Positions 16,908 through 24,952 of a DNA stretch of 64,000 bases are shown here, in pieces (within the stretch, counting starts at the first letter, position 1; each line of letters opens with the position of its first letter). The stretch covers positions 62,001 through 126,000 of the forward strand of contig NZ_FMUR01000007.1 in the NCBI RefSeq assembly GCF_900101605.1. The letters run 5' to 3'. The notes under the pieces were generated by a model. That model worked only from the letters and a program-made list of their open reading frames with translations, searched no databases and was not told the origin of the DNA. This DNA comes from Butyrivibrio hungatei (GTDB taxonomy: Bacteria > Bacillota > Clostridia > Lachnospirales > Lachnospiraceae). A program made the translations under genes and the position numbers.

Positions 16908-16939
16908 CTTGACCTGGGGGTAACACCCAAGTTTATTGT
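16908..16939 (+). promoter_or_regulatory. MerR-type promoter/operator for the fatty-acid operon
   Basis: A -35 box TTGACC (16909-16914) and a -10 box TATTGT (16934-16939) are separated by 19 bases, the over-long spacer typical of MerR-regulated promoters. Inside the spacer lies GGGT-AAC-ACCC. The CTTGACCTGGGGGTAACACC segment matches the general layout of MerR operators (CTTGAC...AGT..ACT...AAG). It reads toward acpP, whose start is 72 bases downstream. Confidence 0.75.
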
Positions 16940-17011
16940 AACAGAGAATTAAGTTTAAACAATCCTATTTTCAGAAAATGGGAAAAAAATCTAAGAAAAG
17001 GGAGAAAAAAC

Positions 17012-17233
17012 ATGAAAGACGTAAAAGCAACGATTGTACGTATAATTGCAGAGTACCTTGATAAGGAGGAGTCAGAGATCAAGACAACTGATACTTTTAC
17101 AGAAATCGGACTTGATTCACTTGACATCATGGAACTTGTAATGCAGATGCAGGAAGAACTTGATTGCAAGATCGAGCTTTCTCAGGAAATCACAACAATT
17201 GACAAGCTTGCGGAGCTTATTGAGAAGCAGTAA
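17012..17233 (+). CDS. acpP: Acyl carrier protein
   Basis: A 73-residue ACP that carries growing acyl chains on a phosphopantetheine arm. The attachment serine is Ser36 in LDSLDIME. The protein is acidic and helical, with the normal family length. RBS AAGGGAG precedes the ATG. It is the first gene of the operon, 21 bases before fabK, and directly downstream of the MerR-type promoter. fabH, which in many Firmicute clusters lies just before acpP, is missing. Confidence 0.96.
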   Translation: MKDVKATIVRIIAEYLDKEESEIKTTDTFTEIGLDSLDIMELVMQMQEELDCKIELSQEITTIDKLAELIEKQ

Positions 17234-17254
17234 TCCGCTTGGAGGACTAAGAAG

Positions 17255-18184
17255 ATGGAAAAAAATCCTGTTTGCGAAATGCTTGGGATTGAATACCCAG
17301 TAATACAAGGTGGAATGGCTTGGATTGCCGATGCAAAGCTTGCCGCAGCAGTTTCGAATGCCGGTGGGCTTGGACTTATCGCTGCGATGAATTCAAACGG
17401 CGAACAGTTAAGGGCTCAGATAAAAGAGGCCAAAAAGCTTACAGATAAGCCCTTTGGAGTAAATCTGATGCTGATGAGCCCATTTATTGAAGAGGCTGTG
17501 GATGTTGTATGTGAAGAAGGTATTTCAGTTGTTACCACAGGAGCAGGAAATCCTTCGAAATACATGGAAAAGCTTAAAGGCGCAAATATAAAGGTCATCT
17601 GTGTTGTTGCCAGTGTTGCACTTGCCGTAATGGTTGAACGTATGGGCGCAAGCGCTGTTATCGCGGAAGGATGCGAATCAGGCGGACACGTCGGAGAGAC
17701 AACGACCATGGCACTTGTACCTCAGGTTGTAGATGCAGTAAACATCCCTGTTATCGCTGCAGGCGGAATTGCCGACGGAAGAGGAATGGCTGCAGCATAT
17801 ATGCTTGGAGCAAAGGCTGTACAGATGGGAACAAGATTCCTTACAGCAAAAGAGTGTGGTGTGCATGAAAACTATAAGGAGAAAGTCCTTAGTGCAAAAG
17901 ACAGAGACACGATAGTAACAGGAAAGTCTCTCGGTCATCCCGTAAGAGCTTTGAAGAACAGAATGACAAGAGATTTTCAGGCAAAAGAGCTTGATCCCAA
18001 TACTACAAGTGAAGAACTTGAAGCAATGGGCGCAGGCGCACTTAGAAAAGCAGCTATAGACGGAGACGTAAAGTACGGTTCATGTATGTGCGGACAGATT
18101 GCAGGACTCGTTAAGAGCGAAGGAACCTGTGAGGAGATCATCAAGAGCATATACAATGAGGCGATGGCACTTATGGGTGCCTGA
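17255..18184 (+). CDS. fabK: Enoyl-ACP reductase II (FMN-dependent)
   Basis: FabK reduces trans-2-enoyl-ACP in the last step of each elongation cycle with NAD(P)H and FMN. The 309-residue TIM-barrel protein shows the nitronate-monooxygenase-like start LGIEYPVIQGGMAWIAD, AEGCESGGHVG near residue 138 (active-site His), and AAGGIADGRGMAAA near residue 168. FabK replaces FabI in many Clostridia and streptococci; no fabI is seen. It is placed between acpP and fabD, as in streptococcal operons. Triclosan resistance would be expected from the family. Confidence 0.93.
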   Translation: MEKNPVCEMLGIEYPVIQGGMAWIADAKLAAAVSNAGGLGLIAAMNSNGEQLRAQIKEAKKLTDKPFGVNLMLMSPFIEEAVDVVCEEGISVVTTGAGNPSKYMEKLKGANIKVICVVASVALAVMVERMGASAVIAEGCESGGHVGETTTMALVPQVVDAVNIPVIAAGGIADGRGMAAAYMLGAKAVQMGTRFLTAKECGVHENYKEKVLSAKDRDTIVTGKSLGHPVRALKNRMTRDFQAKELDPNTTSEELEAMGAGALRKAAIDGDVKYGSCMCGQIAGLVKSEGTCEEIIKSIYNEAMALMGA

Positions 18185-18209
18185 AAAGTGGTAGAAAAGT
18201 GGAGAAGAT

Positions 18210-19139
18210 ATGAATAAAATCGCATTTTTATTTGCCGGTCAGGGGAGTCAGTACGCCGGAATGGGAAAAGACCTATATGAGAATGTAACTGAAGTGAAGG
18301 AGTTTTTTGACACTGCCGAAACTGTAAGGCCCGGAACGCTTGATCAGATGTTTTCGGGAACGGAAGAGGAGCTGAAAAGAACAGAGAACACACAGCCTTG
18401 TCTTTTTCTGGCTGATATTGCAAGTGCGATAGCATTGGTAAACAGTGGGGTTGAACCTGATGCAATCGCCGGCTTTTCACTTGGAGAAGTCGTTGCTATG
18501 GGAATGTCCGGAACGCTCGCCAAAGATGATGCGTTCAGACTGGTATGTAAAAGAGGAAAGCTTATGCAGGCAGCTGCAGATGCGCAGAAAGGCAGCATGA
18601 TAGCTGTTATGCGAATGGATAAGAGTGAGCTTGAATCATTATGCGATGAATTCGGAGTATATCCTGTCAATTATAACTGCCCGGGACAGATTGTTGTTTC
18701 CGGGGAGGAAGACAGGATTGAGAAGTTAAAAGAAGCTCTTTCCGAAAAAGGAGTGAGATTCGTGGCACTCGCGGTGGGCGGTCCTTTCCATACACCGTAT
18801 ATGAAGGAAGCGTCTTTGGGACTACAGGAAGAGATAGGAAACGAAAATCTGTATTCCATAAACGATCCCAAGACTCCGGTATATGCGAATATGACTGCAA
18901 AGCCGTATCCCGATGATAAAGAAGGCATAATCGATACGATTTCGAATCAGATATCAAACAGTGTTAAGTGGGAAGAGACACTTAACAATATGGCGGCAGC
19001 AGGAATTGACACATTCATAGAGTGTGGCCCCGGAAAAACTCTTTCCGGATTTGTAAAAAGAACTGTTCCCGGAGCAAACATTTATAACGTGAGCGATATT
19101 GATTCATTGAATAAAGTTGTGGAGGAGCTGAAAAAATAA
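18210..19139 (+). CDS. fabD: Malonyl-CoA:ACP transacylase
   Basis: FabD moves malonyl groups from CoA to ACP. The 309-residue protein begins KIAFLFAGQGSQYAGMG, has the nucleophile Ser90 in GFSLGE, and the catalytic His in GGPFHTPYM near residue 194. Length and motifs are normal. Its stop codon overlaps the fabG start by one base (TAATG), so the two are translationally coupled. Confidence 0.95.
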   Translation: MNKIAFLFAGQGSQYAGMGKDLYENVTEVKEFFDTAETVRPGTLDQMFSGTEEELKRTENTQPCLFLADIASAIALVNSGVEPDAIAGFSLGEVVAMGMSGTLAKDDAFRLVCKRGKLMQAAADAQKGSMIAVMRMDKSELESLCDEFGVYPVNYNCPGQIVVSGEEDRIEKLKEALSEKGVRFVALAVGGPFHTPYMKEASLGLQEEIGNENLYSINDPKTPVYANMTAKPYPDDKEGIIDTISNQISNSVKWEETLNNMAAAGIDTFIECGPGKTLSGFVKRTVPGANIYNVSDIDSLNKVVEELKK

Positions 19140-19879
19140 TGTTAAAGGGAAAAGTTGCTGTAATCACAGGCGGAACAAGAGGAATAGGCAACGCAATTGC
19201 GAAGAAATACGCAGAAAACGGAGCAAATCTTGCGATAATCGCCACAAAAGACAATGAGAAGGCGCAGGCCGCTATCGAAGAGCTTAAGAAGAACGGTACA
19301 GATGTAAAGTTATATCTGTGTGATATAAAGAACGCCGACCAGGTAACTTCTGTATCAGAAGAAATCCTGGCAGACTTCGGCGGAGTGGACATAGTAGTAA
19401 ATAATGCCGGAATAACAAGAGACAACTTGCTTCCGGGACTGAGTATTGCGGATATAGACGATGTTATTGACATTAACTTAAAAGGAACAATGTATGTAAC
19501 ACGCTCTTTTATCCGTAATTTTATAAAGAGAAAAGGTGGAAACATCATAAATATAAGTTCTGTTGTAGGACTTATGGGAAATAAAGGTCAGGCAAACTAT
19601 GCTGCATCAAAAGCAGGAATAGTAGGTTTTACAAAGACTGTAGCTAAAGAATATGGCAGAAAGAATATAAGATGCAATGCCATCGCACCCGGATATATCG
19701 CTACCGAGATGACGGCGCAGCTTTCGGAAGCTCAGACAGAGGAGCTCAAGAAGCAGCTTCCGCTTGCAAGACTCGGAAAGCCGGAAGATATCGCTGAACT
19801 TGCACTTTTCCTTGCAAGTGACAGATCTTCTTATATCACAGGTGAAGTTATTAAAGTAGATGGAGGAATGTATGTGTAG
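19139..19879 (+). CDS. fabG: 3-oxoacyl-ACP reductase
   Basis: FabG is the NADPH-dependent SDR that reduces 3-oxoacyl-ACP. The cofactor motif is GGTRGIG (11-17), the NNAG motif is at 88-91, and the catalytic triad is Ser140/Tyr154/Lys158 (YAASK). The 246-residue length is typical. The start overlaps the fabD stop, and the last codons overlap the fabF start, so all three are coupled. Confidence 0.96.
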   Translation: MLKGKVAVITGGTRGIGNAIAKKYAENGANLAIIATKDNEKAQAAIEELKKNGTDVKLYLCDIKNADQVTSVSEEILADFGGVDIVVNNAGITRDNLLPGLSIADIDDVIDINLKGTMYVTRSFIRNFIKRKGGNIINISSVVGLMGNKGQANYAASKAGIVGFTKTVAKEYGRKNIRCNAIAPGYIATEMTAQLSEAQTEELKKQLPLARLGKPEDIAELALFLASDRSSYITGEVIKVDGGMYV

Positions 19880-21107
19880 AGTAGTTGTTACAGGAATGGG
19901 AGTAATCTCCCCTGTTGGAAATGATATTGATACTTTTTGGGAGAGCTTAAAGGCCGGAAAATGCGGCGTTGACAAGATAAAGAGATTTGATGCTTCAGGA
20001 CTTAAGGTTAGTCTCGATGCAGAAGTAAAAGAGTTTGAGCCAAAGAAATATTATGACACCGTTCAGGAAATCCGTAAGTCGGATCTTTTCATGCAGTATG
20101 CAATGGCAGCTGCAAGACAGGCTGTTGAGCAGAGTGGAATCCTTGAGAGCGAACTTGATAAAGAGCGCTTTGGTGTATATATAGGATCCGGAATCGGCGG
20201 AATAAATACAACAATCCGCGAGACAAGAAAGCTTGATGAAAAGGGACCTGAGATGGTTTCTCCGTTCTTCGTTCCCATGATGATCAGCAATATGGCAGCA
20301 GGTGCCGTATCGATCAAGTTTGGCGCCAAAGGCCCCACACTTCCTATCGTTACAGCATGTGCAACTTCAACACATACAATAGGTGAAGCTTACAGAGTTA
20401 TCAAGCACGGATATGCAGATGCGATCATCGCAGGCGGAAGTGAAGCTTCCATCAATGAACTTGCCATGGCAGGATTCATCAACTGTCAGGCGCTCAATCT
20501 TTCAGAAGATCCTTCAGAGGGAAGTATTCCTTTTGATAAGAGAAGAGGCGGCTTCGTGATGGGTGAGGGCGCAGGAATCCTTATCCTTGAAGAATACGAA
20601 CATGCAAAGAAGCGCGGAGCAAAGATCTACGCTGAGGTTGTAGGATACGGAAACACATCTGACGCTTATCACATCACAGCTCCGGACCCTGAAGGAGACG
20701 GCGCAGTAAGAGCAATCCAGGCTGCTGTAAATGAAGCAAAAGTAAGCGACAGTGACGAGATTTATTTCAATGCACACGGAACAGGAACACATCTTAACGA
20801 TGCGATGGAGACAAAGGCAATAAAGAAAGTCTTTGGTAAGAAAGCATATGACATCCACATCAGTTCAACAAAGTCTATGACAGGACACATGATGGGTGCA
20901 ACAGGTGCGGTTGAAGCGATTGCTTCCGTTCTTGCACTTAATGACGGAATCATACCTCCGACAATCAATTACAAAGAAAAAGATGAAGAGTGCGATCTTA
21001 ACTATACGGTAAACAAAGCTGAGGAAGTTGCTGTTGACTATGCTATCAGCACATCACTCGGATTTGGCGGCCACAATGCATGTATAGCTTTTAAGAAAGT
21101 TAATTAA
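19872..21107 (+). CDS. fabF: 3-oxoacyl-ACP synthase II
   Basis: FabF condenses malonyl-ACP with acyl-ACP during elongation. The 411-residue protein begins MCRVVVTGMGVISPVG; the nucleophile Cys is in TACATSTH near residue 161, and the two His are in NAHGTGTHLND and STKSMTGHMMG. The start at 19872 has GGAGG five bases upstream; the ATG at 19860 would have none. It overlaps fabG by 8 bases. As no fabH is nearby, either an unlinked FabH or FabF itself must start chains. Confidence 0.95.
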   Translation: MCRVVVTGMGVISPVGNDIDTFWESLKAGKCGVDKIKRFDASGLKVSLDAEVKEFEPKKYYDTVQEIRKSDLFMQYAMAAARQAVEQSGILESELDKERFGVYIGSGIGGINTTIRETRKLDEKGPEMVSPFFVPMMISNMAAGAVSIKFGAKGPTLPIVTACATSTHTIGEAYRVIKHGYADAIIAGGSEASINELAMAGFINCQALNLSEDPSEGSIPFDKRRGGFVMGEGAGILILEEYEHAKKRGAKIYAEVVGYGNTSDAYHITAPDPEGDGAVRAIQAAVNEAKVSDSDEIYFNAHGTGTHLNDAMETKAIKKVFGKKAYDIHISSTKSMTGHMMGATGAVEAIASVLALNDGIIPPTINYKEKDEECDLNYTVNKAEEVAVDYAISTSLGFGGHNACIAFKKVN

Positions 21108-21119
21108 GAAAGGGCAATT

Positions 21120-21551
21120 ATGAGTTCATTAAAAGAGTACGGTGATCTTTTTTTAAGATTGAATTTAACAGAGCTTTCTGTCGAAGAAGGAGACTTTAAG
21201 ATTCAAATGAAAAGAGAGAACTCCTGTAAGACCGAGAGCGTAAAGGTAGTAGAAGCTACACCGGTACAAAAGGAGAGTGCTCCGGACGTTCAAAGCGCGC
21301 AGGGAGCGGAAGAAAGTATTTCCGGAACTGCGGTAAACGCACCGCTTCTTGGAATCTTCTATGCATCTGTCGGTGAAAAGAAAGCTCTCAAGGAAGGTGA
21401 CAAGGTTTCTGAAGGCGATGTACTGTGCACCATCGAGGCTATGAAAATGATGAATGAAGTAAAAGCTCCCGTGAGCGGTGTGATCAGGAAAGTATGTGTT
21501 ACAGACGGCGCACTTGTAGAGTATAAACAGACACTTTTTGTTATTGAATAA
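21120..21551 (+). CDS. accB: Biotin carboxyl carrier protein of acetyl-CoA carboxylase
   Basis: AccB carries biotin between carboxylase and transferase sites. The 143-residue protein has an N-terminal helical part (1-37), a flexible Pro/Ala/Glu linker (about 40-68), and the biotinyl domain with the acceptor Lys109 in EAMKMMNE. It is the likely substrate of the short BirA at 1.2 kb. It is 12 bases after fabF and 10 before fabZ. Confidence 0.95.
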   Translation: MSSLKEYGDLFLRLNLTELSVEEGDFKIQMKRENSCKTESVKVVEATPVQKESAPDVQSAQGAEESISGTAVNAPLLGIFYASVGEKKALKEGDKVSEGDVLCTIEAMKMMNEVKAPVSGVIRKVCVTDGALVEYKQTLFVIE

Positions 21552-21561
21552 AGAGGAATTT

Positions 21562-22002
21562 ATGAATAGAGAAGAATTGAAAAAGATACTTCCGCACAGA
21601 GAGCCGATGCTTCTTGTTGATGAGGCGTATCTTAATGAGGACGGAACGGCAACAGGTTATTACAATGTGCGCGGCGATGAGTATTTTTTACAGGGACATT
21701 TCCCCGGAAATCCCATCGTTCCCGGAGTAATACAGTGCGAGATAATGGCACAGTCAGCATGCGTTCTTTTTGCGGATAAGATGGCGAATGGCAGAGTTAT
21801 TCCTGTTTATACGGGACTTGATAAAGTTCGTTTCAGAAATATGGTAAAGCCCGGAGACAGGATCAGAGTTGACACTAAGGTCATAAGGTCTTTTCATCCC
21901 ATGTATGTACTTCATGGGGAATTGACTGTAGATGGGAAAAAATGTATGAGCGGAGATTTTTCTTTTGCCATTACGGAAGTAGGAGAAAGAGAGGAAGCGT
22001 GA
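21562..22002 (+). CDS. fabZ: 3-hydroxyacyl-ACP dehydratase
   Basis: FabZ dehydrates 3-hydroxyacyl-ACP. The 146-residue hot-dog-fold protein has ILPHREPMLLVD near residue 8 and the active-site motif QGHFPGNPIVPGV (His near 45, Glu in CEIMAQ near 60). The start at 21562 has AAGAGGAATT upstream; an earlier ATG overlaps accB. It ends one base before the accC start codon. As FabK/FabZ operon members, with no FabM or FabA, the route to unsaturated fatty acids is not visible here. Confidence 0.94.
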   Translation: MNREELKKILPHREPMLLVDEAYLNEDGTATGYYNVRGDEYFLQGHFPGNPIVPGVIQCEIMAQSACVLFADKMANGRVIPVYTGLDKVRFRNMVKPGDRIRVDTKVIRSFHPMYVLHGELTVDGKKCMSGDFSFAITEVGEREEA

Positions 22003-22003
22003 C

Positions 22004-23332
22004 ATGTTTTCTAAGATTCTTATAGCAAACCGTGGTGAAGTTGCCGTGCGTGTTATCAGAGCATGCAAGGAGATGGGAATAGAGACCGTTGCGGTATATT
22101 CCGATGCAGACAAAGATGCACTTCACGTAGAGATGGCTGATGAGAGTTATTGCATCGGCGGCCCTTTGGTAAACGACAGCTATTTGAACATAAATGTCAT
22201 AATTACGCTTGCTCAGGCTGTGGGAGCAGAAGCAATCCACCCCGGATACGGTATGCTTTCCGAAAATCCTGAGTTTGCAAGGAAGTGTGAAGAAAACGAC
22301 ATCGCGCTTATAGGCCCCGGTTCCGAAGTTATGGAAAAAATGGGTCAGAAAGAAATCGCAAGACAGATTGCTGTGAGCACGGGAGTTCCCGTTACACCGG
22401 GAAGCGATATCCTGCAGAGCAACAAGGAAGCAATAAGATGGGCAAAAGAGATAGGATATCCCGTAATCCTCAAGGCGAGAGCCGGAGGCGGAGGAAAGGG
22501 AATCCGCGTTGTGAGAGAGGAAAGCGAATTGATACCGGCTTTTGAGCAGGTAAAAAAAGAAGCTAAGAGCTCTTTTGCAGACGATGCAATTTTTATGGAG
22601 AAATATCTCGAGAACGTAAAGCACGTTGAAGTCCAGATTCTTGCGGATCAGAGCGGAAAAGTAATTGTTCTGGGTGACAGAGACTGTTCCGTTCAGCGAA
22701 AGAATCAGAAGCTTATCGAGGAGTGCCCTGCGCCTGTTCTTGCCGACAGTACACGTAAAAAGATGTACAAAGCAGCTTCGGATCTTGCCAAGAAAGTCGG
22801 ATATGTCACTGTAGGAACAGTGGAATTTCTTGTAAAAGGTGATTCATTTTACTTTATGGAGATGAATACACGTCTTCAGGTTGAGCACTCCGTTACAGAG
22901 ATGGTGTGCGGTATAGACATTGTTGAGTGGCAGATAAGAACTGCAGCCGGAATAAATATTCCTTTTAATCAGGAAGATATCGCGCACAGTAAGCACGCGA
23001 TCGAATGCAGGATCTGTGCGGAAAATTCAGTGGACTTTAAGCCGTCTACCGGAAAGGTTGAGCTTCTTCATATACCGGGAGGTGTGGATGTCAGATTTGA
23101 TTCGGCGCTTTACCAGAGCTATGAAGTAACGCCGTTCTATGATTCCATGCTCGGAAAACTTATTGTCTGTGCAGATACGAGAGACGGTGCGATCCGTAAG
23201 ATGAAGAGCGCACTCTCTGAGTTTGTGCTTGTCGGAATTGACAACAACAGAGAAATGCACATGAAATTCATGGACAATGTAAAGTTTGTAGTTGGTAACT
23301 ATGACACGGGAATATGTCAGAAGGTTTTGTAA
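22004..23332 (+). CDS. accC: Biotin carboxylase subunit of acetyl-CoA carboxylase
   Basis: AccC carboxylates biotin on AccB with ATP and bicarbonate. The 442-residue ATP-grasp protein begins MFSKILIANRGEVAVRVIRA; the glycine loop KARAGGGGKGIRVV is near residue 157, and the catalytic EMNTRLQVEHSVTE is near residue 286. The family length is 445-450. It starts 1 base after fabZ and ends 3 bases before accD, indicating coupling. Confidence 0.96.
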   Translation: MFSKILIANRGEVAVRVIRACKEMGIETVAVYSDADKDALHVEMADESYCIGGPLVNDSYLNINVIITLAQAVGAEAIHPGYGMLSENPEFARKCEENDIALIGPGSEVMEKMGQKEIARQIAVSTGVPVTPGSDILQSNKEAIRWAKEIGYPVILKARAGGGGKGIRVVREESELIPAFEQVKKEAKSSFADDAIFMEKYLENVKHVEVQILADQSGKVIVLGDRDCSVQRKNQKLIEECPAPVLADSTRKKMYKAASDLAKKVGYVTVGTVEFLVKGDSFYFMEMNTRLQVEHSVTEMVCGIDIVEWQIRTAAGINIPFNQEDIAHSKHAIECRICAENSVDFKPSTGKVELLHIPGGVDVRFDSALYQSYEVTPFYDSMLGKLIVCADTRDGAIRKMKSALSEFVLVGIDNNREMHMKFMDNVKFVVGNYDTGICQKVL

Positions 23333-23335
23333 ACT

Positions 23336-24169
23336 ATGGAATTAAAAAGTCTTTTTTTAAAAGCAAATAATGAGCTTGAATACGGCGATGTAAAGCACAG
23401 AAGCAGAAAGGTTACCTGTAAGAGATGTCAGAAGGAAACAGCCGTAGCCAAGATAAGAAAAAATAATTTTGTATGTCCGAACTGCGGATATTATTTTCCT
23501 GTAAGAGCAAGACGCAGAATACTGATGCTCACGGATAAAAGAAGTTTTGTAGAATTGTTCGGAGATCTTGAATCGAGAAATATCCTTGATTTTCCGGAGT
23601 ATGACAGTAAGCTCCAGGCAGCAAGGGAAAAGAGCCGTGAGAACGAGGGAGTTATCTGCGGAGTTTCAACAATTGGCGGATACAGGACATGTATTTTTGC
23701 AATGGATGCAAATTTTATGATGGGTTCTATGGGAGCTGTTGTGGGAGAGCGTATCACAAGTATTTTTGAATATGCTACGGAGAATAATCTTCCGGTTATC
23801 GGAGTCACCGTTTCGGGCGGAGCGAGGATGCAGGAGGGGATGATCTCTCTTATGCAGATGTCCAAGGTTTCTGCTGCGGTTAAAAGACATAATAATTCAG
23901 GAAATCTGTATATAGCTCTTTTGACCAATCCGACGACAGGCGGTGTTGATGCAAGCTTTGCGATGCTTGCGGACATAACGCTTGCAGAACCCGGAGCAAG
24001 AATAGGATTTGCAGGCCCCAGGGTTGTTGAGAAAACTCTTAACAGGGCGCTTCCCAAAGGATTCCAGAAGGCAGAGAGAGTTCTGGAGTGCGGATTTATA
24101 GATGACATCGTAACAAGAGACAAGCAAAGGGATTACCTTGAAAAGATACTCAAGATACATAGTGTCTGA
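23336..24169 (+). CDS. accD: Acetyl-CoA carboxylase carboxyltransferase subunit beta
   Basis: AccD with AccA transfers the carboxyl group to acetyl-CoA. The 277-residue crotonase-fold protein has an N-terminal zinc ribbon (Cys28, Cys31, Cys47, Cys50) and the oxyanion/CoA segments VSGGARMQEGMISLMQM and GGVDASFAMLADI. The length is close to the usual 285. It lies between accC and accA as in most Firmicute operons. Confidence 0.95.
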   Translation: MELKSLFLKANNELEYGDVKHRSRKVTCKRCQKETAVAKIRKNNFVCPNCGYYFPVRARRRILMLTDKRSFVELFGDLESRNILDFPEYDSKLQAAREKSRENEGVICGVSTIGGYRTCIFAMDANFMMGSMGAVVGERITSIFEYATENNLPVIGVTVSGGARMQEGMISLMQMSKVSAAVKRHNNSGNLYIALLTNPTTGGVDASFAMLADITLAEPGARIGFAGPRVVEKTLNRALPKGFQKAERVLECGFIDDIVTRDKQRDYLEKILKIHSV

Positions 24170-24188
24170 GTAAATACAAGAGGAAGAT

Positions 24189-24944
24189 ATGAGAGATTAT
24201 GATATTGTGCTCGGTGCGCGGAGTGACAACCGGCACACGGCAATCGATTATATGAATGCTGTTATCGGCGATTTTATTGAATTTCACGGTGACAGATATT
24301 TTGGTGATGACGGGGCTGTTATAGCAGGTATAGGAATGATAAAAGATATGCCTGTAACGGTTATCGGGATTGAAAAAGGCAAAAATACCGAGGACAGAAT
24401 AGCTCACAATTTCGGAAGCGCTCATCCCGAGGGATACAGGAAAGCTTTGAGGCTTATGAAGCAGGCGGAAAAATTCCACAGACCGATAGTGTGCTTTGTT
24501 GATACGGCGGGTGCATTTTGCGGTGTGGACGCCGAAGAGCGCGGGCAGGGAAGAGCCATAGCCGAGAATCTTTATGAGATGTCGGATCTTCGAACGCCTA
24601 TTTTATCAATCGTGATAGGAGAAGGCGGAAGCGGCGGTGCACTTGCTCTTTCGCACGCGGACAGAGTCTGGATGCTGGATGATGCGTACTTTAGCGTGGT
24701 ATCACCGGAGAGCTGTGCGAATATCTTATGGAAGAGCACAGAAAAAGCGGATGTGGTCGCGGATGCACTGAACCTTACGGCTGATAAGCTGTACAAACTG
24801 GGACTTATAGATAAGATTTGTAGCAATGATGCTTTTGAAAACTTAGAAAACGACATATATGCGGAACTCAAGAAGTTGATGGATACGGATATCGATACGC
24901 TTACGGATCTAAGGTATGAAAAATTCAGAAGAGTCGGATATTAG
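24189..24944 (+). CDS. accA: Acetyl-CoA carboxylase carboxyltransferase subunit alpha
   Basis: AccA forms the alpha2beta2 transferase with AccD. The 251-residue protein shows EFHGDRYFGDDGAVIAGIG near residue 35 and GEGGSGGALALSHADRVWML near residue 145. It is shorter than the E. coli form (319) and lacks its N-terminal helix region, as is usual in Clostridia. It starts 19 bases after accD; an acyl-CoA ligase follows after 8 bases. Confidence 0.95.
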   Translation: MRDYDIVLGARSDNRHTAIDYMNAVIGDFIEFHGDRYFGDDGAVIAGIGMIKDMPVTVIGIEKGKNTEDRIAHNFGSAHPEGYRKALRLMKQAEKFHRPIVCFVDTAGAFCGVDAEERGQGRAIAENLYEMSDLRTPILSIVIGEGGSGGALALSHADRVWMLDDAYFSVVSPESCANILWKSTEKADVVADALNLTADKLYKLGLIDKICSNDAFENLENDIYAELKKLMDTDIDTLTDLRYEKFRRVGY

Positions 24945-24952
24945 AGGCAAAT

